A DNA stretch of 64,000 nt, from NCBI RefSeq assembly GCF_013205055.1, contig NZ_JABMLF010000005.1, forward strand, positions 310,001 to 374,000, written 5' to 3'. Made by a program: the position numbers and the translations under genes. This DNA is from Rathayibacter sp. VKM Ac-2856. GTDB lineage: Bacteria > Actinomycetota > Actinomycetes > Actinomycetales > Microbacteriaceae. The notes under the pieces are model-generated. The model did no database searches. It was not told the origin of the DNA and saw only the letters and a list, made by a program, of their open reading frames with translations. Below, in pieces: positions 17,202-26,692 of the stretch (its first letter is position 1; each line of letters starts with the position of its first letter).

Positions 17202-19044
17202 CGAGCTCCGCCGGCAGCTCCGTCGTCGGCAGCGCGCAGACGAAGGCCTCGCAGGAGTAGGCGGTCGGCAGGCCGTCCCGCGACGTCCGGCCCTCGAAGA
17301 GCTCGAAGCCCGCGCGCGCCCACTCGGCGGCCGCGGCGTCGGTGACCACCGCGAGCACCCCGAGCTCCGTCTCCCGCGCACCGTGCTGCAGCTCCGCGCG
17401 CGCGGTGCCCTCCGTCGGCAGCACGACGACCAGCTGCGTGACGGGCCGCGCGAGGCGCGACGCGAGCGCCAGCACCCCGCCGAACCCCCTCGGCTGCCCG
17501 AGCGCGCCCGGCGCGATGCCGGCGACCACCGCCTCCGCCGCCTCGCGGTAGCGCCGCTCGCCGGTCAGCAGGTACAGCACGTGCGCGGCATCAGCGGCCG
17601 AGGACAGCCCGGACGGATACGCCCCCTCGGACGGATCCACCGCCAGCAGCAGCCCGCGCGCGGTGAGCGCCGGGTCCCCGCCGCCCGGCAGCGCGAACGG
17701 CGGCCAGGACGACGCCGCGTCCAGCGCGCCGTCGATCAGACCGCGCGCGACGACGGCGTACCTGGGCGCCCCCTCGGCGAGCGCCAGCTGCAGCAGCCCG
17801 CCGGCGAGCATCCCGAGATCCTCGAGCGCGGGGCGCGCGGTCGACACCGTGCCGTCCAGCGACGCCCGCACGCTCACCCGCCCGTCCGCCAGGTGCCGCT
17901 CGAGCAGCAGGTCCGCCGCGTCGCGCGCCGCCCCGATCCAGTCCTCTCGGCCGAGCGCCCGCCCCGCCCGGGCGAGCGCGCCGACCGCGAGCCCGTTCCA
18001 GCCCGTGACGACCTTCTCGTCGAGCGCGGGCGGGGTCAGCGCCGAGCGGTCCTCGGCCAGGTAGTAGCCGCCCTCCGAGCGCTGCCCGTCGACGATGCTC
18101 TCCGAGTCCTGCGCGCTCGCGAAGCCGCCGCCCGGCCGCCGCAGCGTCTCGAGCAGGAAGGACGCGACGCCCTCCGCCACTTCGGCGAGCGCCTCGCGGT
18201 CGGCGCCGTCGCGGCCGAGCAGCAGCGCTGCGACGTCGAGCAGCTGCGCGTTGTCGTAGAGCATCCGCTCGTAGTGCGGGTCGCTCCAGTCCGCCCGGGT
18301 GGCGTAGCGGAAGAAGCCGCCGTCGCGGTCCCGCAGCGGCGAGCGTGCGAGCGTCAGCAGCGTCCGCTCCGCGAGCCTCGAACCGCCCTCCCGCGACGCC
18401 AGGAACCCGAGCACCGGCGCCACCGGGAACTTCGGAGCCCCGCCGAACCCCCCGTGCACCCGGTCCTCCTCCGCGGCCAGCGCGCCGACGGCCTCCTGCA
18501 GTGCGGCGTCGTCCGGCAGCGCCCCGGCCGGCGGCACCACCGCCGTCGCCTCGCGTAGCGCCGCCCCGAGCGATCCCGCCGTCGCGTGCACCTCGTCGCG
18601 CCGCAGCCGCCAGGCCTCCGACACCGCGTCGAGCACGTCCGAGAACGCCGGCACCCCGCCGACCGCCCGCGGCGGGAAGTAGGTGCCCGCGTAGAAGGTC
18701 TCCCCCGCCGGAGTGGTGAAGACCGTCAGCGGCCAGCCCAGGTTCCGCGTGAACGCGCTCGCCGCCGTGAGGTACGCGGTGTCCACGTCCGGGTGCTCCT
18801 CGCGATCGACCTTGATCGCGACGAACCCGTCGTTCAGCCGTGCCGCGAGCACCGGATCCGAGAACGACTCCCGCGCCATCACGTGGCACCAGTGGCAGGT
18901 GGCGTACCCGATCGACACCAGCACCGGCACGTCCCGCCGCACGGCCTCGGCGAACGCCTCCTCCCCCCACGGCCACCAGTCCACCGGGTTGTCCGCGTGC
19001 GAGCGGAGGTACGGACTGACACTGCTGCGAAGTCTCTCGGCCAT
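17188..19044 (-). CDS. Thioredoxin domain-containing protein, DUF255 / YyaL family
   Basis: A 618-residue protein. The N-terminal thioredoxin-like domain has [16 protein letters not shown] and the [16 protein letters not shown] motif, followed by an (alpha/alpha)6 barrel like that of N-acylglucosamine 2-epimerases. This is the family of human SPATA20 and bacterial YyaL, whose function is unknown. Length and domain order are normal. The ATG has TAGCGT 7 nt upstream. The 3' ends of this gene and the rhodanese gene overlap. Confidence 0.9.
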   Translation of the reverse strand: MAERLRSSVSPYLRSHADNPVDWWPWGEEAFAEAVRRDVPVLVSIGYATCHWCHVMARESFSDPVLAARLNDGFVAIKVDREEHPDVDTAYLTAASAFTRNLGWPLTVFTTPAGETFYAGTYFPPRAVGGVPAFSDVLDAVSEAWRLRRDEVHATAGSLGAALREATAVVPPAGALPDDAALQEAVGALAAEEDRVHGGFGGAPKFPVAPVLGFLASREGGSRLAERTLLTLARSPLRDRDGGFFRYATRADWSDPHYERMLYDNAQLLDVAALLLGRDGADREALAEVAEGVASFLLETLRRPGGGFASAQDSESIVDGQRSEGGYYLAEDRSALTPPALDEKVVTGWNGLAVGALARAGRALGREDWIGAARDAADLLLERHLADGRVSVRASLDGTVSTARPALEDLGMLAGGLLQLALAEGAPRYAVVARGLIDGALDAASSWPPFALPGGGDPALTARGLLLAVDPSEGAYPSGLSSAADAAHVLYLLTGERRYREAAEAVVAGIAPGALGQPRGFGGVLALASRLARPVTQLVVVLPTEGTARAELQHGARETELGVLAVVTDAAAAEWARAGFELFEGRTSRDGLPTAYSCEAFVCALPTTELPAELVRRP

Positions 19045-19112
19045 GCCCTCCACGCTAGACGCGCCACCCGCCGCGGTCCGGGGCGTTGACACCCGGCCCC
19101 CGACGACGGCGG

Positions 19113-19355
19113 GTCTGCATGACCGCCCCGCTGACAGCGTGGGTCTCGATACGCCCCTGCGGGGCTACTCGACCAGCATGCTCGCGCGCGCCCCCATCGA
19201 CGGCGGGGCTCGCAGTCATGCTGATCGAGTAGCCCGCACAGCGGGCGTATCGAGATCCACGCTGTCGGAGCCCGAGTCTGCAGAACCGCACCACTGACAG
19301 CGTCGGTCTCGATACGCCCCTGCGGGGCTACTCGACCAGCATGCGAGCGCGCGCG
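19113..19355. repeat. Cluster of three TCGA-stem repeats, two inside an 80-bp direct duplication
   Basis: Copies are at 19142-19180, 19217-19258 (opposite strand) and 19305-19343, with inner stems CCCC/GGGG, CCCGC/GCGGG and CCCC/GGGG. The first and third lie in a longer duplicated unit, 19113-19192 and 19276-19355, that aligns without gaps from GTCTGCA through the repeat. The cluster lies in the 494-bp gap between the DUF255 start and the small membrane protein stop; no gene was seen in that gap. Confidence 0.85.
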
Positions 19356-19409
19356 TCGACCACGCCGCCCTACTGATCTCTGCGGCGTCGCGAGGGTCTC
19401 ACCCCGAAG

Positions 19410-19506
19410 GGGTGGACGCGGTGCCTCGTCGCGGCTCCTGGCTCGGGCCTGGCGGGCGCGCCGCAGGCGCGCGGGAAGGAGCCGCGACGAGGCACCGCGT
19501 CCACCC
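19410..19506. repeat. Long perfect inverted repeat (30-bp arms)
   Basis: The arm GGGTGGACGCGGTGCCTCGT... at 19410-19439 is repeated exactly in reverse complement at 19477-19506. The 37-bp centre contains GGCGCGCC and a small internal hairpin. It lies 3' of the small membrane protein gene (stop at 19538), which makes a termination role possible. It is unrelated in sequence to the other repeat families here. Confidence 0.85.
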
Positions 19507-19537
19507 ATACGTCGGCCGCAGAAGGCCGGCGCACCCG

Positions 19538-19771
19538 TCAGCGCTCGAAGAACCATCCCGTCGGCCGCTGCGGCCCCGACGACGAGCCGCCACCGCTCGC
19601 ACGCCGGCCGAACACCAGGTACGCGATGCTCCCCGCGAACGGCAGGATCACGATCAGCGCCACCCAGCCGACCTTCGCCACCCTCGAGAGCCGCCCGTTC
19701 GCGAGCACGCCGCGGATCGCCAGGATCAGCAGGACGATGTTGAGGACCACGAGCAGGGACTGCGTGTTCAC
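19538..19771 (-). CDS. PLDc_N-domain small membrane protein
   Basis: A 77-residue protein with two membrane helices, SLLVVLNIVLLILAI and VAKVGWVALIVILPFAGSIAYLVFG. The second helix and the following FGRR match the phospholipase D nuclease N-terminal (PLDc_N) domain, which occurs alone in many actinomycetes; its role is unknown. A GTG start is proposed because GAGAGG is about 7 nt upstream; in-frame starts further upstream exist, so the exact start is uncertain. Confidence 0.72.
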   Translation of the reverse strand: MNTQSLLVVLNIVLLILAIRGVLANGRLSRVAKVGWVALIVILPFAGSIAYLVFGRRASGGGSSSGPQRPTGWFFER

Positions 19772-19873
19772 ACTCCTGCCTCTCTGCCCGGACGGACGCT
19801 GCGAAGGGAGTCGCCCGCGGATCGCGCCGGGAGACCTGGGCATCATGTCACGGCGCCGTAGGATGGAGGGCTC

Positions 19874-22800
19874 ATGTCAGACGTCCTCAGCATCCGGTAT
19901 CCGCCCGAACTCCCCGTCTCGGCGCGCAGGGACGACATCGCCGCTGCCATCCGCGACAACCAGGTCGTCATCGTCGCCGGCGCCACCGGCTCGGGCAAGA
20001 CGACGCAGCTGCCCAAGATCTGCCTCGAGCTCGGCCGCGAGAGCATCGCGCACACGCAGCCCCGGCGCATCGCCGCGCGCACCATCGCCGAGCGCATCGC
20101 GGAGGAGCTCGACGACGAGGTCGGCGGGATCGTCGGCTACCAGGTGCGCTTCACCGACAAGGCGAGCGCGTCGACGCGGATCAAGCTGATGACCGACGGC
20201 ATCCTGCTGAACGAGATGAACCACGACCGGATGCTCAGCCGGTACGACACGATCATCATCGACGAGGCGCACGAGCGCAGCCTCAACATCGACTTCCTGC
20301 TCGGCTACCTGCACCGACTGCTCCCCCGCCGGCCGGACCTCAAGGTGATCATCACCTCCGCGACCATCGACCCGCAGAGCTTCGCCGAGCACTTCCGGGA
20401 CGCCTCGGGCGAGCCCGCGCCGATCATCGAGGTGTCCGGCCGCACCTACCCCGTCGAGATCCGCTACCGCCCGCTCGTCGCCGAGGAGCCGGAGGAGGAG
20501 GACGACACCGACGTCCCCGACGCCACCGGCGGCAGCCGCGACCTGATGACCGGCATCGCCGACGCGCTCGCCGAGCTGGCCCGCGAGGATCCGGGCGACG
20601 TCCTCGTCTTCCTCTCCGGCGAGAACGAGATCCGCGACGCCGAGGACGCCATCCGCGGGCGGAACCTGCCCGGCACCGAGGTCCTCCCCCTCTACGGCCG
20701 GCTGTCGGCCGCCGACCAGCACCGCGTCTTCGAGCGCGGCCGCACCCCCGGCGTCCGGCGCCGCGTGGTCCTCGCGACCAACGTCGCCGAGACCAGCCTC
20801 ACCGTCCCCGGCATCCGCTACGTCATCGACGGCGGCACCGCCCGCATCTCGCGCTACAGCGCCCGCTCGAAGGTGCAGCGCCTCCCGATCGAGGCGATCT
20901 CGCAGGCGTCGGCGAACCAGCGCTCCGGCCGCTCGGGACGCACCAGCGCCGGCATCGCGATCCGCCTCTACTCCGAGGAGGACTTCGAGCGCCGCCCCGA
21001 GTTCACCGATCCCGAGATCCTGCGCACCGGCCTCGCCGCCGTCATCCTGCAGATGATCTCGCTCGGCCTCGGCGACATCGCCGGCTTCCCCTTCCTCACC
21101 CCGCCCGACTCCCGCGGCATCAAGGACGGCCTCGACCTCCTCACCGAGCTCGGCGCCCTCCGCACCCCCGCCACCCCCGCCGACTCCCCTCCGCGAGATG
21201 CCACTTACGAGGGCGACACGCCGAGGAAAGCGAGCACAAGTGGCATCTCGCGGGGAGCGGGAGCGGGAGCGACGCCGCAGCTGACCAGGATCGGTCGGGA
21301 TCTCGCTCGGCTGCCGATCGACCCGCGGTTCGGGCGGATGGTGATCGAGTCGCGCAAGCACGGTGTCAGCCGCGAGGTGATGGCGATCGTCGCCGGGCTG
21401 ACGATCCAGGACGTCCGGGAGCGCCCGCTCGAGCGCCGCGCGCAGGCCGACCAGCAGCACGCCCGCTTCATCGACCCCACCAGCGACTTCCTCACCCTCC
21501 TCAACCTCTGGAACCACGTCGAGGAGAAGCAGGCCGAGCTCTCCTCCAGCGCCTTCCGCCGGCTCTGCAAGGCCGAGTACCTCAACTACCTCCGCGTGCG
21601 CGAGTGGCAGGACGTCTTCCGCCAGCTCCGCCAGCTCGCCAAGCCGCTGAAGCTCGAGCTCGGCGAGCCGAAGGTCGACCCCGACGGGATCCACCGCAGC
21701 CTGCTCGCCGGTCTGCTCTCGCACCTGGGCATCAAGGACACCACCTCGCAGCAGGCGCAGCGCGCGGCGAAGAACCGCGAGCGCCAGAGCGTCCAGTACG
21801 TCGGCGCCCGCAACGCGAAGTTCTCGATCTTCCCCGGCAGCGCGCTGGCGAAGAAGCAGCCCGACGCCCTGATGAGCGCCGAGCTGGTCGAGACCAGCAA
21901 GCTGTTCGCCCGCTCGAACGCCGCCATCGACCCCGCGTGGGCCGAGGCGATCGCCGGCGACCTGGTCAAGCGGCAGTTCAGCGAGCCGCACTGGGAGAAG
22001 GCGCAGGGCGCGGCCGTCGCCTACGAGAAGGTGACGCTCTACGGCGTGCCGATCATCGCCCGGCGCCGGGTGCAGTTCTCCCGGATCGACGCCGGCTACG
22101 CCCGCGAGCTGTTCATCCGCCACGCCCTCGTCGAGGGCGAGTGGGACGCGCGGCACGCCTTCGACCGCAGGAACCGGGCCCTGCGCGCCGAGCTCGAGCG
22201 CCTCGAGGAGCGCACCCGCCGCCGCGACCTGCTCGTCGACGACGAGGCCGTCTTCGACTTCTACGACCGCCGCGTCCCGCGCGACATCACCTCGGTCCGC
22301 TCCTTCGACTCCTGGTGGCGCACTGCGCAGCACGACGAGCCCGACCTGCTGACGATGACGCAGGAGACCCTCCTGCCCGAGGACGCGGAGCAGATCGACG
22401 AGACCGCGTTCCCGACGCAGTGGCGCCAGGCCGACCAGCGCTTCCGGCTCTCCTACCGGTTCGAGCCGGGCACCGAGGAGGACGGCGTCACCGTGCACGT
22501 CCCGCTGGCGCTGCTGCCGCGCGTCACCCCGCTCGGCTTCGACTGGCTCGTGCCCGGGCTGCGCGCCGAGCTCGTCACCGCGATGATCAAGGCGCTGCCC
22601 AAGCACCTGCGCCGGAACGTCGTCCCCGCGAACGACTGGGCCCGCAAGCTCACCGCCGCGCTCCCCCAGGACGTGCCGAATCCGCCGACGGAGACGTTCG
22701 CCGCGACCCTCGCCGGCGCGATCCGCCGCGAGGCCGGCGTCGTGATCGACGCCTCCGACTTCGACCTCGAGCGCATCCCCGCGCACCTCCGGGTCACCTT

Positions 22801-23794
22801 CGCCGTCGCCGACGAGCGCGGCCGCACCATCGCCGCGGGCAAGGAGCTGGCCCCGCTGGCCGAGCGCCTGCGCGGCCGGGTCCGCGACGAGGTCGCCCGG
22901 GTCGTCGAGGCGCGCGTGCCGGACGCCCTCGAGCGGCGCGGCATCAGGACCTGGGACATGGCGGAGCTGCCCCGCGTCACCGACACCCGGCAGGGCGGCA
23001 ACACCATCCGCGCCTACCCGGCACTGATCGACGACGGCGACTCCGTCTCGATCCGCCTGCTCGCGACCGCCGAGGACCAGGCCCGCGAGCACCCGCGCGG
23101 CGTCCGCCGGCTGCTGCTGCTCGCGACGCCCAGCCCTGTCGCCTACGTGCAGCAGTACCTGACCGCGAACGAGAAGCTCGTCCTGGCGCAGAGCCCGTAC
23201 CAGAACACGACGGCGCTGTTCGGCGACTGCCTGCTCGCCTGCGTCGACGCGGTGCTCTGGCGGATGAAGCCGGACGGGATGCTCTTCCTCCGCGCCGAGT
23301 TCGACGCGGTGCGCGACCGGGTCTCGGCCAACGTGATGGACTCGATGTTCGAGACGGTGAAGACCGTGACGACGATCCTGACCACGGCGCGCGGTGTCGA
23401 GAAGGCGCTCAAGGCGTCGACCAGCATGGCGCTGCTGCCCGCGCTGACCGACGCCCGTGAGCAGCTGACCGGGCTCGTGCACCCCGGCTTCGTCTCGGCC
23501 ACCGGGCTCGAGCGGCTCCGGCACCTGCCGCGCTACCTCGCCGGCATCACCGAGCGCTTCGGCAAGATCGGCGAGAACGTCGGCCGCGACCGCGTCTGGC
23601 TGAACGAGGTGCAGGCCGCGCAGGAGCTCTACCGCTCGGCCGGCGGCACGATCCCGCTGCCGCCGCACGCACCCGAGCGCCTCGTGCGTGCCCGCTGGCT
23701 GATCGAGGAGCTGCGGATCAGCTTCTTCGCGCAGGGCCTGGGCACCGTCGAGAGCGTCTCGCTGCAGCGGATCCGGAAGGTGCTCGCGGGCTGA
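19874..23794 (+). CDS. hrpA: ATP-dependent RNA helicase HrpA, with in-frame palindromic insertion
   Basis: A DEAH-box helicase of 1306 residues. The motor core has Walker A VAGATGSGKTTQLPK, IIDEAHERS, ITSATI and QRSGRSGRTSAGIA; HA2, OB and the long DUF3418 C-terminal region follow, as in E. coli HrpA. Between the RecA-like core and HA2, at about residues 430-465, is a Pro/Ala/Thr-rich insert not expected in the family. Bases 21191-21253 within it are a copy of the 63-bp palindrome, read as exactly 21 codons. TAGGAT lies 9 nt before the ATG and GGAGGG may serve as ribosome site. Confidence 0.95.
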   Translation: MSDVLSIRYPPELPVSARRDDIAAAIRDNQVVIVAGATGSGKTTQLPKICLELGRESIAHTQPRRIAARTIAERIAEELDDEVGGIVGYQVRFTDKASASTRIKLMTDGILLNEMNHDRMLSRYDTIIIDEAHERSLNIDFLLGYLHRLLPRRPDLKVIITSATIDPQSFAEHFRDASGEPAPIIEVSGRTYPVEIRYRPLVAEEPEEEDDTDVPDATGGSRDLMTGIADALAELAREDPGDVLVFLSGENEIRDAEDAIRGRNLPGTEVLPLYGRLSAADQHRVFERGRTPGVRRRVVLATNVAETSLTVPGIRYVIDGGTARISRYSARSKVQRLPIEAISQASANQRSGRSGRTSAGIAIRLYSEEDFERRPEFTDPEILRTGLAAVILQMISLGLGDIAGFPFLTPPDSRGIKDGLDLLTELGALRTPATPADSPPRDATYEGDTPRKASTSGISRGAGAGATPQLTRIGRDLARLPIDPRFGRMVIESRKHGVSREVMAIVAGLTIQDVRERPLERRAQADQQHARFIDPTSDFLTLLNLWNHVEEKQAELSSSAFRRLCKAEYLNYLRVREWQDVFRQLRQLAKPLKLELGEPKVDPDGIHRSLLAGLLSHLGIKDTTSQQAQRAAKNRERQSVQYVGARNAKFSIFPGSALAKKQPDALMSAELVETSKLFARSNAAIDPAWAEAIAGDLVKRQFSEPHWEKAQGAAVAYEKVTLYGVPIIARRRVQFSRIDAGYARELFIRHALVEGEWDARHAFDRRNRALRAELERLEERTRRRDLLVDDEAVFDFYDRRVPRDITSVRSFDSWWRTAQHDEPDLLTMTQETLLPEDAEQIDETAFPTQWRQADQRFRLSYRFEPGTEEDGVTVHVPLALLPRVTPLGFDWLVPGLRAELVTAMIKALPKHLRRNVVPANDWARKLTAALPQDVPNPPTETFAATLAGAIRREAGVVIDASDFDLERIPAHLRVTFAVADERGRTIAAGKELAPLAERLRGRVRDEVARVVEARVPDALERRGIRTWDMAELPRVTDTRQGGNTIRAYPALIDDGDSVSIRLLATAEDQAREHPRGVRRLLLLATPSPVAYVQQYLTANEKLVLAQSPYQNTTALFGDCLLACVDAVLWRMKPDGMLFLRAEFDAVRDRVSANVMDSMFETVKTVTTILTTARGVEKALKASTSMALLPALTDAREQLTGLVHPGFVSATGLERLRHLPRYLAGITERFGKIGENVGRDRVWLNEVQAAQELYRSAGGTIPLPPHAPERLVRARWLIEELRISFFAQGLGTVESVSLQRIRKVLAG
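21191..21253. repeat. 63-bp palindromic element, copy B, inside hrpA
   Basis: It has the same outer arms as the intergenic copies (CCGCGAGATGCCACTT...AAGTGGCATCTCGCGG) and the same 63-bp length. The centre matches the reverse complement of copy C. It begins exactly at codon 440 of hrpA and contributes 21 sense codons (PRDATYEGDTPRK...ISR). Confidence 0.92.
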
Positions 23795-23862
23795 CGGCCC
23801 CGGCCGCGAGCCGCTTCGGCGGCCGTCGCCACCCGGCCTCCGCGGGCCGCTAGTGTCGTCCG

Positions 23863-25068
23863 GTGGGCAGCTACACCGAACTCCTGAGAACCCCCGGCGT
23901 GGGTCGCATCATCGCGGCCCAGCTCACCGCGCGCTTCCCGTTCGGGATGCTCTCGCTCGCGTTCCTGCTGCACGTGGAGCGCGTGCACGACTCCTACGCC
24001 GCGGCCGGCCTCGTGCTCGGCTCGATGTCGATCGGCCAGGCGATCGCCGGACCGCTGACCAGCCGCCTGATGGGCCGGCTCGGGATGCGGCGCGTGCTCA
24101 CCGCCACCCTGATCGTCTGCGCGGCCGCGATCATCGCCATGGCGCTGCTGCCGCTGGAGATCTGGCAGTTCGTCGTCATCGGCTTCGTCTCGGGCCTCAG
24201 CATGCCGCCCGTGCAGCCGGCCGTCCGCACGATCTACCCGAAGATGGTGCCGAGCTCGCAGCTGACCCCGCTCTTCTCGCTCGACGCCTCGGCGCAGGAG
24301 ATCATCTGGGTGCTCGGCCCGGTGCTGACGACGTTCGTCTCGATCCAGATCTCGACCGTCGCGGGCATCCTCACCGCCGCCGTCTTCCTCATCGGCGGCG
24401 GCATCTGGTTCATCGCCTCGCCCGAGGTCGGCCGCGTCCGCATCCCGCGCTCGCGCCGCAGGCTCGGCGTCGTGCTGACCAAGCCGCCGGTGCTGCTCGC
24501 GACGGTGGTCGGCTTCCTGCTGGTGGGCGCGTGCGCCGCCGTCGAGGCCGGTGTCGTGGCGGTCTTCGGCGAGGGCGGAGTGGAGTCGGGCATCGTGCTG
24601 GCGATCTTCGCGGCCGGCTCGCTCCTCGGCGGCCTCACCCTCGGCCACATCCCGATCAGCCGCTGGGCCACCGCGCGGCGGATGCTCATCGTCACCGTCG
24701 GCATGGGCCTCGCCGCCTTCTCCACCGACTTCTGGTGGCTCTCGATCACCCTCTTCCTGGCCGGCGTGGGCATCGCCCCGGCCCTGGCCGCCCTGTTCAC
24801 GATCACCGCGTCGAGCGTGAAGTTCTCGGACACGGCGGAGGCCTACGGCTGGGTCGGCACGGGCCAGCTGATCGGCGCCGCGCTCGGCTCGGCCATCGCC
24901 GGCGTGCAGATCGACCAGTCGGGCCCGACCGCCGCGATCGTCGTCGCCGCGGTGTTCGCCTTCGTCGGCTTCGTCGTGCCCGCGCTCGGCCGCCGCTTCC
25001 ACCCCGACCTGCGCGGCCGCGACGCGAGCCCGCTGCCCGACACGGAGCCGGTCGAGCTGCCGACCTGA
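23863..25068 (+). CDS. Major facilitator superfamily transporter
   Basis: A 401-residue protein with 12 predicted membrane helices and the MFS pattern RLMGRLGMRRVL after helix 2. The central loop carries RRRLGVVLTKPP. No substrate can be inferred; the style is that of YcaD/drug-type exporters. The GTG start has TAGTGT 6 nt upstream. It stands alone, 68 bases after hrpA. Confidence 0.85.
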   Translation: MGSYTELLRTPGVGRIIAAQLTARFPFGMLSLAFLLHVERVHDSYAAAGLVLGSMSIGQAIAGPLTSRLMGRLGMRRVLTATLIVCAAAIIAMALLPLEIWQFVVIGFVSGLSMPPVQPAVRTIYPKMVPSSQLTPLFSLDASAQEIIWVLGPVLTTFVSIQISTVAGILTAAVFLIGGGIWFIASPEVGRVRIPRSRRRLGVVLTKPPVLLATVVGFLLVGACAAVEAGVVAVFGEGGVESGIVLAIFAAGSLLGGLTLGHIPISRWATARRMLIVTVGMGLAAFSTDFWWLSITLFLAGVGIAPALAALFTITASSVKFSDTAEAYGWVGTGQLIGAALGSAIAGVQIDQSGPTAAIVVAAVFAFVGFVVPALGRRFHPDLRGRDASPLPDTEPVELPT

Positions 25069-25198
25069 GTCGCCCCGCTTCTCGGCGCGCGCCGCCCCTA
25101 CGCGGAGCCGGCGCCCACCCGACTCCGACCCGACTCCGTTGAAGCTCCCAGGCTGTCCCCCTTAGGGTGGGCTCGCCGAGGAGACGGAGGGGCCGCCG

Positions 25199-25750
25199 AT
25201 GGGACTGCGCGACGACGCGGAGGATCTCGTCCGCCAGCATCAGCGCGAGGCGGAGGAGGCGCACGTCCTCGACCCCTGGGCCGACCCGGAGACGCCCGAG
25301 TGGGCCGGCGAGCTCGCCGCGGCGCTCTGGCAGGGCTCCTTCCGCCCGAGCCCCGTCTACTACCGCGCGGAGGACCCCTCGCACGCCTGGCGCGGGCCGC
25401 ATCCGATCCGCGTGCACCACCTCGGCTTCGGCTGGCAGATCACCGCGCGGCGTCTGCGCTCCGGCGCGATCGTGCCGAGCACCGTCGTGCTGCTCGAGAC
25501 CGGCACGCTCTGGCTCGGCCTCGGCCCCGCCCGCCGACCGGGCCGCGGACTCCGCGCCCTCGGCGAGCACGGCCTCGTCGACGGCCTCCAGCCCGGGCAC
25601 GACGACTACTTCGCCGTCCGCCGCTTCGTGCACTCCAGCCAGGCCGCGCGCGACGACCGCCGCCTCCTCTTCGGCGTCGCCGGCCTCGCCGCCCTGATCG
25701 AGGACACCGTCCGCGTCGGCCCCCACGGCGAACTGCACTGGCACCTCTGA
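25199..25750 (+). CDS. Hypothetical protein
   Basis: A soluble protein of 183 residues, acidic at the start (MGLRDDAEDLVRQHQREAEEA), then PEWAGELAAALWQGSFRPSP and a mixed region with HLGFGWQITARRL and a C-terminal TVRVGPHGELHWHL. I do not recognise the family. It is supported as a gene by codon bias, a GGAGGGG ribosome site about 7 nt before the ATG, and TAGGGT (-10) at 25163-25168 giving a ~25-nt leader. Confidence 0.75.
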   Translation: MGLRDDAEDLVRQHQREAEEAHVLDPWADPETPEWAGELAAALWQGSFRPSPVYYRAEDPSHAWRGPHPIRVHHLGFGWQITARRLRSGAIVPSTVVLLETGTLWLGLGPARRPGRGLRALGEHGLVDGLQPGHDDYFAVRRFVHSSQAARDDRRLLFGVAGLAALIEDTVRVGPHGELHWHL

Positions 25751-25765
25751 CCCGGCGCGCCCCCC

Positions 25766-25844
25766 TTCCCCCTCCGCGAGATGCCACTTGTGACCGCCTT
25801 CCACGGCGTGTCGCGCGCACAAGTGGCATCTCGCGGAGGGGGAA
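25766..25844. repeat. 63-bp palindromic element, copy C, with extended arms
   Basis: The core at 25774-25836 has the standard arms around a centre reading ...CACGGCGTGTCGCGC. The arms extend outward through TTCCCCCT and AGGGGGAA, so the whole inverted repeat spans 25766-25844. It ends about 10 bases before the aldo/keto reductase ATG, and its G-rich right edge appears to provide that gene's ribosome site. Confidence 0.9.
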
Positions 25845-25854
25845 GAATGGGGGG

Positions 25855-26673
25855 ATGACTGCTCCCCTGGTTCCCCTGAACGACGGTCGGTCGATCCCGC
25901 AGGTCGGGCTCGGCGTCTACAAGATCGGCGACGACGAGGCGGCCCGCACGGTCGCCACGGCGCTCGAGGCCGGCTACCGGCACGTCGACACCGCGACGCT
26001 CTACGGCAACGAGCGCGGCGTCGGCGAGGGGATCCGCGCGAGCGGACTGCCGCGCGAGCAGGTCTTCGTCACCACCAAGGTCTGGAACGACGACCACGGC
26101 TTCGACGAGACGCTCGAGGCCTTCGACCGCAGCCTCGAGCTGCTCGGCACCGACTACGTCGACCTCTACCTCGTGCACTGGCCGATCCCGTCGCGCGACC
26201 GCTACGTCGACACCTACCGCGCCCTCGAGCGGATCCGCCAGGAGGGCCGCGCCCGCTCGATCGGCGTCTCGAACTTCGCTATCGAGCACCTCGAGCGCCT
26301 GCTCGACGAGACCGAGGTCGTCCCCGTGATCAACCAGGTCGAGCTGCACCCCCGACTCCCCCAGGACGAGCTGCGCGCCTTCGACGCGGAGCACGGCATC
26401 GTCACGCAGGCCTGGTCGCCGCTGGCGCGCGGTCGCCTGCTCCAGGAGCCGGTCCTCGCCGCGATCGCCGCGAAGCACGGCGTCTCGCCGGCGCAGGTGG
26501 TGCTGCGCTGGCACGTGCAGCTCGGCGTGGTCGTGATCCCCAAGTCGGTGACGCCGGTGCGGATCCGGGAGAACCTCGACGTGTTCGGCTTCGCGCTCGA
26601 CGAGGACGATCTGGCAGGAATCCGTGCACTCGCGACCGGCGAGCGCACCGGGCGCGACCCCCGCTTCGACTGA
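25855..26673 (+). CDS. Aldo/keto reductase
   Basis: An NADPH-dependent TIM-barrel reductase of 272 residues, close to the 2,5-diketo-D-gluconate reductase group. The catalytic tetrad is visible: Asp in GYRHVDTATLYGNE with its Tyr, Lys in VTTKVWNDDHG and His in LYLVHWPIP. The cofactor site shows IPKSVTPVRIRENLDVF. The start MTAPLVPLNDGRSIPQVGLG is typical. Palindrome copy C lies immediately upstream, so this gene's leader was shaped by the repeat. Confidence 0.93.
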   Translation: MTAPLVPLNDGRSIPQVGLGVYKIGDDEAARTVATALEAGYRHVDTATLYGNERGVGEGIRASGLPREQVFVTTKVWNDDHGFDETLEAFDRSLELLGTDYVDLYLVHWPIPSRDRYVDTYRALERIRQEGRARSIGVSNFAIEHLERLLDETEVVPVINQVELHPRLPQDELRAFDAEHGIVTQAWSPLARGRLLQEPVLAAIAAKHGVSPAQVVLRWHVQLGVVVIPKSVTPVRIRENLDVFGFALDEDDLAGIRALATGERTGRDPRFD

Positions 26674-26692
26674 CGCGCCCTAGCCTGGCCGG

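Noticed and set aside
19877-23668. A 1,263-codon open frame antisense to hrpA
   Set aside because: It mirrors a well-conserved helicase; long antisense frames are a by-product of GC-rich third positions. Its product has no recognisable domains.
25300-25854. N-terminal extension of the aldo/keto reductase through palindrome C
   Set aside because: The frame is open but crosses the hypothetical gene in another frame and the palindrome; the conserved protein starts at 25855.
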